From contig CAMNAH010000018.1 in the NCBI GenBank assembly GCA_946530775.1, forward strand, positions 1 through 11,718: a DNA stretch of 11,718 bases, written 5' to 3'. Origin of the DNA: an uncultured Coriobacteriales bacterium. GTDB taxonomy: Bacteria > Actinomycetota > Coriobacteriia > Coriobacteriales > Atopobiaceae. Under the pieces are notes generated by a model. The model searched no databases, was not told where the DNA came from, and worked only from the letters and a program-made list of their open reading frames with translations. A program made the position numbers and the translations under genes. Positions within the stretch are counted from its first letter, which is position 1; each line of letters opens with the position of its first letter. Below, piece by piece: positions 6,501 to 11,718 of the stretch.

Positions 6501-9273
6501 GGAAGAGATCGGGGTCGAAGTTGTGCTCGACCACGGTGATGGTCGCCGTACGCGTGTTGGCGCAGTATCCGTTCTCCAGCGTGTCGTTGTCGTAGGTCAC
6601 CGTGAGCTCCGGCGCGGTTGTATCGACGGTGAACTTCTCGACCGTCTGGGCGCCTGAGCTGTTGCGCGCGATGTCGGAGAACTCGCCCGAAACCTCATAG
6701 TCGCCATCTGCCGTGAACGTGGTCTCCCAGGTAAAGCGTGCGGGGTTCGAGGTATCGGAGATGAGGCCTCTCACGCGGATGGTCGTGGTAACGGGAGTGG
6801 CGCCGTCGGTTCCCGGCGTGAAGGTGTAGGTGAGCACGGAGCGATCGGGGTCGAGGCCGGCGAAGGTGCCGGTAACGAAGCCGTTGGGATCGAAGAGCGC
6901 GCTTCCGCCCTCGAAGCCCAGGAGGTACTTGAGGTTGAGCTCGGTCAGGACGAGCGAGACCTTCTGCCCCTCGTCGAAGATGCGCGCGTATGCGGGCTTG
7001 ACGGCATCGGTTCTGTCTGCGGGGCCGTTCACGATAAGCGCGGGGTCGGTCTCATCGGGTACGAGGAGCGTGGGGTGAAGCATGTCGGTAACGTCGCCGC
7101 CCAGGTCGTAGTGCAGATCTGCGTTGGGCTTCTGCACGATGCTGCTGTCGTCGACCTTGCTCGACCAGCCTTGGCCGAGCATGGACCAGCCGTATTGGTT
7201 GCCCGCGAAGTCGGTGATGACGAACGTCACGTCGTCGGGGAACTCGAGGCCGTCGACGAGGTGGTCGATGACCGTCAGATCATAGCTTCCCGTGTGGGAA
7301 GCGTCGGTGAGGCCGGCGTTGCCGCTCTCGAGCACGCTCGCAAAGCCGCCCAGATACGCGGCATAGGTGTTGCTGGTGTCGATGATCTCGACGGAGCGGA
7401 TGCCATGGGGTTCGTCGATGGCGAGCACGATGCTCGTGGGATCGATGCCCCTTTCCGCCGCCACGATATAGATGCGGTTGCCGTTGTTGTCGGCACCGTT
7501 CACGATGTCTGCCCCACTTGCGTCGGTTCCCAGATTGAAGGGCGGGAACCCGAGCTCGGCAGCGGTTACCTGCGGGGCTTCGAGGTCGACGATGAAGTGC
7601 GTGATGTCGAGCGGGGTGCCCGAGGCATCTTTGAGGACCGCGGTGACAGCCTCATCGGCCGCGCCCTTCACCACCGCAACCGTGGAGGCATCGTACACGC
7701 CATCCGAGCAGGTTGCGACGATCATGATCTCGCTGGCACCGTTATCCCTAGTTGAAAGGGTAACGGAGCAGGGAATGCCCGGTATGGCGGTCGAGGGATC
7801 GTGGTACAGATCGGCAAGCGACACGCCGAACACCTTGGTGGCGTTCTCGTCGATCGCCAGATCGGAGATGGTTATGGTCACCTCGGGCTCAAACGAGAAG
7901 AAATCGATCTTCTCGGGAACAGTTGCGATCCGGGCATTGAGGGGGTTGTCGGGCGTGTAGGTCGATGAGGCACGGTTGTGGGGGTACTCCACCTTGAGTT
8001 CCGGCTTCGAGTTCGAGATGACCAGACAGCTGTCGGGGATGGGCTTCTTGGTGCCATCGTCCTGCGTTTCCTGTCGCGCACAGACGAGCACGAACTCGTT
8101 GCCCTCATCGTCGACGAGTCGTTTGCCCGACTCGTTCTCTGCAAAGACCATCACGCCGTAGATGCCGTCGGGGATTCCGCTGTCGGTGCTCGATTCGCTG
8201 AAACCGTCGAGCACGGCTACGTACGAGTGCTCCTCGCCCGCTTCGGGCTCGAAGGGCTGAAGCTCGATGATGTTTCCCTTGAAATCGACAAGCGCTGCAT
8301 ACGATTTCGAGGTCTCGGGATCCGAGGTGTACGACAGCGTGTCAGCGGAGATCACCACTTTGAGGGCATGCGCATTGACGACCGTCTTGGAAGTCACTTC
8401 GAGGAAATCGATCCTGTTGCCATCGTCGCGAATCTCGTCGCCGTGCTCATCGATGGGCACGACGTACGCAAGGTTGAAGAGGCCGGCGATGGTGAACTGG
8501 GGGCTGAAGCTCGCCGAACCCCTGAGCTCCGCCGTGGAGCCCTCGTAGGTGCAGGACCCACCCGAGACGCTCAGGCCCGTGTAGGTGCCCGGTTTTGATG
8601 CGTACACGGTTGCGTACCAGCTGGCGCCGATATGCTCCCACTTCTCGACCGTCGGAACATACGTGTCGTAGTGCACGTGGCCGTCCTTGTCGGTACGCGT
8701 GAGCGTGACCGTGGGGAGATCGGCCGTGATGTCGGTGCCTGTGACAACGGCCACCACCTCGAAAGGCGCCTCATAGGTTCCATCGTCAAGCGGCGTATCC
8801 GCGCTCGTGACGCCGATGGCCGTCACGGATACCGTGTCGGCTGCGGGAGCGCGCAGGATGCCGCGCGTGGTGGGGGCACTCGCAGGAACAGCCGGCTCCT
8901 GCGATTCCACTGCGGCAGGCTCTTCAGCAGCTGCGGCACCACCCGCAGGAGCAGGTCCGGGTTCGGGTTCGGGTTCGGGCTCAGGCTCGGGCTGGGGTTC
9001 AGGCTCGGGCGCGGGCTCCGGCTCCTGGGTCGGCTCGGGCTCAGGGTCCGGCTCGGGGTCTGGGGTTGTCGGTGTTTCACCAAACGTCTCCAAAGGCTGC
9101 TCCACCGGCGCCTCCGGTGTGAGCTCCTCCGCAAACGCGCGAACCGCCGCGTTGGGCACCGATGAGAGCGCCAGAACCGCCGCAAGGAGCATGTGCAGGA
9201 TGCATCTGTCCAGCGGAACCCAAGCGGTTTGCGTACGGGCGCGCCCCACCGATTGTCTGCTTCTGTGCTTCAT
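3505..9273 (-). CDS. Giant secreted Ig-like-repeat surface protein with Pro/Glu stalk and LAATG-type C-terminal tail
   Basis: A 1922-residue extracellular protein, probably an adhesin or surface stalk. It has a long Arg-rich N-region, a hydrophobic core (about 24-46) and a likely signal peptidase cut after A48 (AFA|EE). Residues 68-109 are a Pro/Glu-rich stalk. The rest is beta-rich Ig-like modules. Eight module joints carry a D-x-x-(A/P)-P signature at D563, D884, D989, D1128, D1270, D1382, D1478 and D1787, mostly preceded by hydrophobic residues, and most modules end in D-x-AGN. The C-terminus reads LAATG (1893-1897), a short Ala/Val segment, RKRK and a nine-residue tail, which resembles a sortase signal or a simple membrane anchor. 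ATG at 9273 overlaps the preceding stop as ATGA; GAGGGG lies eight bases upstream. The position between a kinase gene and an EssC gene suggests a part in the same surface or secretion function, but no enzymatic domain is visible and the ligand is unknown. The reading frame is intact. Confidence 0.92.
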   Translation of the reverse strand: MKHRSRQSVGRARTQTAWVPLDRCILHMLLAAVLALSSVPNAAVRAFAEELTPEAPVEQPLETFGETPTTPDPEPDPEPEPTQEPEPAPEPEPQPEPEPEPEPEPGPAPAGGAAAAEEPAAVESQEPAVPASAPTTRGILRAPAADTVSVTAIGVTSADTPLDDGTYEAPFEVVAVVTGTDITADLPTVTLTRTDKDGHVHYDTYVPTVEKWEHIGASWYATVYASKPGTYTGLSVSGGSCTYEGSTAELRGSASFSPQFTIAGLFNLAYVVPIDEHGDEIRDDGNRIDFLEVTSKTVVNAHALKVVISADTLSYTSDPETSKSYAALVDFKGNIIELQPFEPEAGEEHSYVAVLDGFSESSTDSGIPDGIYGVMVFAENESGKRLVDDEGNEFVLVCARQETQDDGTKKPIPDSCLVISNSKPELKVEYPHNRASSTYTPDNPLNARIATVPEKIDFFSFEPEVTITISDLAIDENATKVFGVSLADLYHDPSTAIPGIPCSVTLSTRDNGASEIMIVATCSDGVYDASTVAVVKGAADEAVTAVLKDASGTPLDITHFIVDLEAPQVTAAELGFPPFNLGTDASGADIVNGADNNGNRIYIVAAERGIDPTSIVLAIDEPHGIRSVEIIDTSNTYAAYLGGFASVLESGNAGLTDASHTGSYDLTVIDHLVDGLEFPDDVTFVITDFAGNQYGWSMLGQGWSSKVDDSSIVQKPNADLHYDLGGDVTDMLHPTLLVPDETDPALIVNGPADRTDAVKPAYARIFDEGQKVSLVLTELNLKYLLGFEGGSALFDPNGFVTGTFAGLDPDRSVLTYTFTPGTDGATPVTTTIRVRGLISDTSNPARFTWETTFTADGDYEVSGEFSDIARNSSGAQTVEKFTVDTTAPELTVTYDNDTLENGYCANTRTATITVVEHNFDPDLFQISVTATGGAQGMAVPAPSAWTDAGDTHTCTVAFTEDGTYSLSVSGEDKAGNQATPYASGSFSIDTEAPDIARYYAHGAAPASSFDTDSPVAELPEATGTYDDGSGPIYFYSHAITVDAKVQDRSFDGSATKVYLSKDGTETEQSIAWERQPDEAGANGYELYRMTVPYTADGEYLAPHVVSTDLAQNTSDNDTVAQAVRIVVDLEPPAVKVDVDTAPSAQGTSGSTDPVNFYNQTTTLTVTVSDAHKLRAVEVDDPDGLYSISQADAAAEGKDQVVLTLALKDGTDANDGEFDRPVKLIAEDLAGNKRVWTIDHEGTVTLDKVETSAANAAINGGTEHPVSLIQDTVAPIVSLSGATAGTYYNSPQAVTASVTEFCMDYLQLFDGGRAIVTVTTRPGMAGAATSTTTIPASAFTGSRPDYTYLQTFDADGHYSLTAQFSDFAGNMSNTAAIGEFTIDMTPPMISVEFDNNNARNAKYYNAPRTATITVTEHNFDPGLININTTGAIGGWATNGDDHICTVYFGEGSAHTLTVNGSDLAGNQGNEFTEPEFVVDLTAPTITFAGTAQRLGYLTDNASEGLHNAYLGTLEDFNAYNGVVVPTITYSDNEVLSAADLAFTIVGSKNGEEVAVETYMSDEAKDMTTTFRDLGYVGPDAGDGSNWDEFYVDDYDVDADDIYTLSATMTDQAGNEAEAELVFSVNRYGSNYVVSLVGLDAQEEARYESTGMLSEAPTIVVREINVSGVNDRDENGNLVADNHHVQKEFANATSAIALSDGPGAGYGLVAIDNRDQEVGWSEYIYTIHSGNFGEGSDSDNNDRGQGAYRVNVMSDDRASNANSTAAYWGSDAARAQAAAMGSTTEFVLDELAPVIDDLDLPEHLSAGAVYEASFHVTDDITSGNQVQVFIDGEELAASELNGPVGGAGTYTFSIDARAFDWSRDVRIVVTDYAGRVAEAGNGTWFWQSSFIPEGLAATGVAAVAIAGAVAARKRKAAQEPELPV
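3583..3597 (-). other. Candidate LAXTG sortase motif (LAATG) in the surface protein
   Basis: Codes for LAATG, followed by VAAVAIAGAVAA and then RKRK. This has the order of a cell-wall sorting signal: motif, hydrophobic segment, positive tail. LAXTG is the motif recognised by class E sortases of high-GC Gram-positives. The hydrophobic segment after the motif is short (12 residues) and the tail ends with nine further residues, so a plain membrane anchor starting near FIPEG is the alternative. Confidence 0.5.
4840..5436 (-). repeat. Second copy of a two-domain Ig-like unit in the surface protein
   Basis: Residues about 1280-1478. The first domain opens with VTEFCMDYLQLF followed by GG, and ends at the D1382 joint; the second carries TATITVTEHNFDP and ends at the D1478 joint. 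The same order of two distinct domains occurs at about 765-989 (6307-6981), so this looks like an internal duplication of a pair. Similarity is clear at protein level and partly at DNA level (see the 15-base block beginning at 5018). Confidence 0.7.
6307..6981 (-). repeat. First copy of the two-domain Ig-like unit in the surface protein
   Basis: Residues about 765-989. The first domain opens with LTELNLKYLLGF followed by GG and ends at the D884 joint; the second carries TATITVVEHNFDP and ends at the D989 joint. It pairs with the unit at 4840-5436. The EHNF core shares the DNA block TCGAAGTTGTGCTCG (plus strand, 6515 and 5018) in the two copies, with diverged flanks, as expected for an old duplication. 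Confidence 0.7.
8947..9072 (-). repeat. Pro/Glu (EP) dipeptide repeat, surface-protein stalk
   Basis: Residues 68-109 are nearly all alternating Pro and Glu with a few Asp, Thr, Gln or Ala. Low-complexity EP runs directly after a signal peptide usually act as stiff spacers that lift the folded part through the cell wall. The DNA is a run of six-base GGTTCG/GGCTCG-type units (plus strand), prone to slippage, so copy number may differ between strains. Confidence 0.85.
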
Positions 9274-9287
9274 TGAGATATCCCCTC
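9270..9287 (-). promoter_or_regulatory. ATGA stop-start overlap with GAGGGG ribosome site
   Basis: The stop TGA of the small membrane protein and the start ATG of the surface protein share the four bases ATGA (9273-9270). GAGGGG (9287-9282) lies eight bases before the start, inside the end of the upstream gene. This points to translational coupling of the two products and fixes the start of the 1922-residue protein. Confidence 0.8.
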
Positions 9288-9773
9288 GCTAGCTGCGATG
9301 ATCTTGTCGGAATCGCAGAGCATGATGGTCCTTACCACGCGGAACGCGATGCTGCCCGCCGCGGGTTCCGAGCCAGATGCGGATGCGGGCACGCGCTCGG
9401 GGCTTGCCGACGGCCCCTCGGCCTGAGCGGCCCCGAAGTCGAAATCGACCACCATGGTGCCCATGTCGTCCTCGTCGATGAAGACGGGTTCCTGCGCTGC
9501 CGGCTCCTCGGCGGCCGGAGTAGGTTCGGGCTCGACGGTGGATTTCTCCGCGGGCGCAACGGTGCGCCCGAGCGCCGGAGCGCTGCGCCGCTGATCGGAT
9601 GCGATCGCACGGCGGGCACCCGCCACGCCTGCTGCGCGCGCCTTGCCGCTGAGATCGTCCATGACGGCGCGGATGTTGTTGGTGAGGTAATAGTGGACCG
9701 CGAGGATGGCGAAGAGCAGGGCCACGACCAGGGCCGCGATGCCGATGATCCTCAAGATGACCTGGAGCGACAT
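9270..9773 (-). CDS. Small single-pass membrane protein with acidic Thr motif, hypothetical
   Basis: A 167-residue protein I do not recognise. One N-terminal membrane helix (about 4-29) is followed by a basic segment (R35, K44, R46, R54, R55, R62, R63), so by the positive-inside rule the rest should be cytoplasmic. The middle (about 64-97) is Pro/Ala/Glu-rich and probably disordered. Then comes an acidic motif, FIDEDDMGTMVVDFDFG (98-114), a second low-complexity stretch, and a more ordered hydrophobic end (about 141-167). ATG at 9773 is preferred: it sits one base after the kinase stop, has AGGAGG twelve bases upstream, and places the helix at the N-terminus. An upstream in-frame ATG at 9866 (198 residues) would overlap the kinase by 92 bases and add a Pro/Thr-rich leader. 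The stop overlaps the next start (ATGA). T106 fits the pattern of actinobacterial PknB-type sites and could be an FHA ligand; that is inference. The gene being real is well supported by its coupling. Confidence 0.8.
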   Translation of the reverse strand: MSLQVILRIIGIAALVVALLFAILAVHYYLTNNIRAVMDDLSGKARAAGVAGARRAIASDQRRSAPALGRTVAPAEKSTVEPEPTPAAEEPAAQEPVFIDEDDMGTMVVDFDFGAAQAEGPSASPERVPASASGSEPAAGSIAFRVVRTIMLCDSDKIIAASEGISQ

Positions 9774-9774
9774 G

Positions 9775-11718
9775 CTACTCACCACCCTCCTCGGACGTTC
9801 CGCGTACGCGTGTGGTGGGGCTGCTGTAGGTGCGGGCGATGTTGGCGAGAGCCTCGTCGTAGCCATCCATCACCTGGTTGTAGAGGGCTTCGGTTGCCGC
9901 GGGGTTCGTCTCGACGAAGTTGCGGAACTCCTGGCTGTCCATGCGCTCGAAGATCGTCTCGAGAAGATCCGACACGTCGCTCGAGCTCACGCCGGCCTGC
10001 CTGAACGCCGCGAGATACGTGGGCGAGCTGATCGACTCGAAGGCCACCTGGTAGAGGCGCAGCTGCACCATTGCAGAGGACTGCAGGACAACCGGATCTT
10101 CTCCGCCATCGCCCATGATGGCCGCCCAAAGGCTCTGCCAATAGGACATGCTGGCAGCGGTCACGTCGCGGCCCTCGAATCCCGCAGAGGTGAACGTATC
10201 GTAGAAGGCGCCGATGGTCTCGTACACCTCGAGGGCGGCGAGCTCGTCGATGTTCTCGTCGACCTGCAGGCCGGAATGGTTCTCGGGATCGGCCGAGGCC
10301 GCGTCTTTAGCGCGGGAGAACCACTCTGTTGAGCGCGATGCATTCTGGATGGCGCCCTGGCCGGAGGCGACCACGATGCCCGCAGCAGCGTCCGCCTGCA
10401 CATCCTTGATGCCCATGTAGTCGTAATAGCAGAGATACAGCACGCCGGCATCGTAGCAGAGGCGTCCGTACTGAGCGTTACCCGCAATGTCGCGCCCGTG
10501 GCGTTGCCAAAGCTCCGTCCAGCGGCGCGATTCGGTGGGCGTGAACACCTGGTCGGCCTGGTAGACGCGCAGAAGCTGCTGGTAGGGCTCGATGCGCGTG
10601 GGATCGAGATCGATGGCGGCGAGCAGGGCCTCCTCCGCCTCCGAAGCGTCGGCGGTGCGGGAGAAGCTCTTGCCGTCCGCGCTCTGCACGACGGACACGC
10701 TGCGCTCGTCGGTCGAGGCGAGCGATGCCTCGTGCACGAGGGTGTCGTAGTTGGAGTTGCGCGCCATCGAGCTTCCCACAAGGCAGGCGATGCCCGCGGC
10801 GGCGGCAACCGCCGCAACACGCACCCGCGCCCAGAAGCCGTTCACCTTGGCCTTCTGGGTTGCGCGGTACTCGGCCGTGAGCTCCTTGTAGTGCTCGAGG
10901 TCGTAGCGCATCTCCTCGATGGTCTGGTAGCGCTCGTTGGGGTCGCGCTGGGTGGCGCGCTCGATAATCGCCTGGAGGCCGTCGGATAGCTGCGGATTCC
11001 AGTCGCGGATAGGCTTGATGTCGAAGTCGATCACGGTTTTGCCGCGCTCGTCCTTCACGGCTCGTGGAATATGGCCGGTGACCAGCGAATACAAGGTTGT
11101 TCCCAGAGCATAGATGTCGGCGCGCGTATCGACGGGCGTGGTTTTGTGGACGTCGGCATCGACCTGCTCGGGAGCGCCGTAGCCGCCGGTGCCGATGACG
11201 CGATCGTCGCTGGGCCCCGTGGGGAGCAGCTCCATCGAGATGCCGAAGTCGATGAGCTTGACCTGGCCGTCATCGCGGAGCATCACGTTGCTCGGTTTGA
11301 GGTCGCGGTAGACGACCGGGTAGCCGGCGGGCGGGCGGATATTGTGCAGATAGCCCAGCACGTCGCAGAGCTGGATGCCCCAGTCGATGACCTCTTCCTG
11401 CTGGAACGGCTCCTTCTGCTGGCGCATGACCTTGCTGAGGGACGTGCCGTTGACGTAGTCCATCACCACGAAGATGGCAGCGCCCGTATCGATGATGTCG
11501 ACGACGCGCGGGATGGCGGTGTGGTCGAGGCGCTTCATGAAGTTTGCCTCGTCGATGATGGCCTGGCGGTTCGCAGCGCCTTGGGCGCCCGCTACGTTTG
11601 GCTTGATCTCCTTGACCGCCCACAGCTTGTCGAGGCGACGGTCGCGCCCGAGCCACACATTGGACATGCCGCCCTTGCCGATGGCGGCGATGATCTCGTA
11701 TTTGTTGTCGACGACGCG
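9775..11718 (-). CDS. Transmembrane Hanks-type Ser/Thr protein kinase with extracytoplasmic helical domain, extreme N-terminus cut by window
   Basis: A PknB/PrkC-like kinase, 647 residues visible; the window edge falls just before a typical N-terminus (RVVDNKYEII), so perhaps ten residues are missing. Numbering from the window edge, the kinase domain (about 7-270) has the glycine loop GKGGMS, catalytic lysine K36 in WAVKEI, an RD-type catalytic loop YRDLKPSN (D139), DFG (D157) and GAPEQ. All key residues are present, so it should be active. A basic juxtamembrane segment (KAKVNGFWARVR) precedes a single helix (about 301-319). The remaining 330 residues lack PASTA repeats and look mostly alpha-helical, with a TPR-like start (EEALLAAIDLDP) and several Tyr/Trp-rich helices; I cannot name the domain. 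YRD instead of HRD is common in bacterial kinases of this type and not a defect. The gene is followed after one base by the small membrane protein, so it heads this operon segment. Likely role: phosphorylation control of the FHA-bearing secretion ATPase or its partners. Confidence 0.92.
   Translation of the reverse strand, partial: RVVDNKYEIIAAIGKGGMSNVWLGRDRRLDKLWAVKEIKPNVAGAQGAANRQAIIDEANFMKRLDHTAIPRVVDIIDTGAAIFVVMDYVNGTSLSKVMRQQKEPFQQEEVIDWGIQLCDVLGYLHNIRPPAGYPVVYRDLKPSNVMLRDDGQVKLIDFGISMELLPTGPSDDRVIGTGGYGAPEQVDADVHKTTPVDTRADIYALGTTLYSLVTGHIPRAVKDERGKTVIDFDIKPIRDWNPQLSDGLQAIIERATQRDPNERYQTIEEMRYDLEHYKELTAEYRATQKAKVNGFWARVRVAAVAAAAGIACLVGSSMARNSNYDTLVHEASLASTDERSVSVVQSADGKSFSRTADASEAEEALLAAIDLDPTRIEPYQQLLRVYQADQVFTPTESRRWTELWQRHGRDIAGNAQYGRLCYDAGVLYLCYYDYMGIKDVQADAAAGIVVASGQGAIQNASRSTEWFSRAKDAASADPENHSGLQVDENIDELAALEVYETIGAFYDTFTSAGFEGRDVTAASMSYWQSLWAAIMGDGGEDPVVLQSSAMVQLRLYQVAFESISSPTYLAAFRQAGVSSSDVSDLLETIFERMDSQEFRNFVETNPAATEALYNQVMDGYDEALANIARTYSSPTTRVRGTSEEGGE
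9786..9791 (-). promoter_or_regulatory. Ribosome binding site of the small membrane protein, inside the kinase 3' end
   Basis: The minus strand carries AGGAGG twelve bases before ATG 9773, within the last codons of the kinase; a weaker GGTGAG lies closer. The spacing is slightly long but, with a one-base gap between genes, supports the 9773 start and coupled translation. Confidence 0.55.

Noticed and set aside
2080..6657. Plus-strand open frame of 1525 codons, antisense to EssC and the surface protein
   Set aside because: It runs across two well-supported minus-strand genes and their intergenic gap. Its translation is rich in Arg, Gly, Asp, His and Val with no recognisable domain. In G+C-rich genes with strong third-position bias, the opposite strand often stays open by chance.
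9199..9210. Cys24 near the signal peptide of the surface protein as a lipobox
   Set aside because: The Cys precedes the hydrophobic core, whereas a lipobox Cys follows it; AFA|EE is a normal signal peptidase I site.
9774..9866. Longer start for the small membrane protein at 9866
   Set aside because: It would overlap the kinase gene by 92 bases and put a Pro/Thr-rich leader before the membrane helix; the 9773 start has AGGAGG upstream and a one-base gap. An AGGTGA near 9866 keeps it possible but less likely.
9162..10004. Plus-strand open frame of 280 codons across three minus-strand genes
   Set aside because: It overlaps the coupled ends of the kinase, small protein and surface protein; its translation is Arg/Cys/Gly-rich with no domain.
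1..11718. CRISPR arrays, insertion sequences, tRNA or rRNA genes, attachment sites
   Set aside because: I saw no regularly spaced repeats, transposase-like proteins, terminal inverted repeats or RNA-gene signatures on either strand.

Overview
This window is one block of minus-strand genes, with no reverse-facing gene, no RNA gene and no mobile element that I can support. The DNA is G+C-rich with strong G/C preference at third codon positions. The combination of an FHA-EssC type ATPase, a transmembrane Ser/Thr kinase and a giant Ig-like surface protein suggests a high-GC Gram-positive. My best guess is the Coriobacteriia (Collinsella, Olsenella or Eggerthella relatives); this is inference from style and gene content, not a database match.

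In the direction of transcription (right to left) the layout is as follows. (1) 11718-9775: a Hanks-type Ser/Thr kinase with one transmembrane helix and a roughly 330-residue extracytoplasmic helical region; its first few codons lie outside the window. (2) 9773-9270: a 167-residue single-pass membrane protein starting one base after the kinase stop. (3) 9273-3505: a 1922-residue secreted protein whose start overlaps the previous stop as ATGA; it has a signal peptide, a Pro/Glu stalk, a string of Ig-like modules and a C-terminal LAATG-hydrophobic-RKRK tail. (4) A 72-base gap with overlapping inverted repeats. (5) 3432-1 and beyond: an EssC/YukB-like type VII secretion ATPase with an N-terminal FHA region, two membrane helices, a degenerate ATPase-like segment, an intact ATPase domain (D1) and the start of a second, degenerate one (D2). 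The window ends before its C-terminus. No stretch of 300 bases or more lacks a gene.

Read together, this looks like a type VII (ESX/Ess-like) secretion locus in which a catalytically complete kinase, a small membrane protein with a kinase-site-like acidic Thr motif, and an FHA-bearing secretion ATPase are encoded together, with a giant cell-surface protein in the middle. Two ideas deserve testing. The kinase may occupy the place of EssB/YukC, which in Firmicutes systems is a pseudokinase-TM-extracytoplasmic protein. Phosphorylation of the small protein at T106 may create a docking site for the EssC FHA domain. Both are inferences from domain layout and motif reading. No WXG100 substrate, EsaA or EssA is visible here; they would have to lie outside the window.
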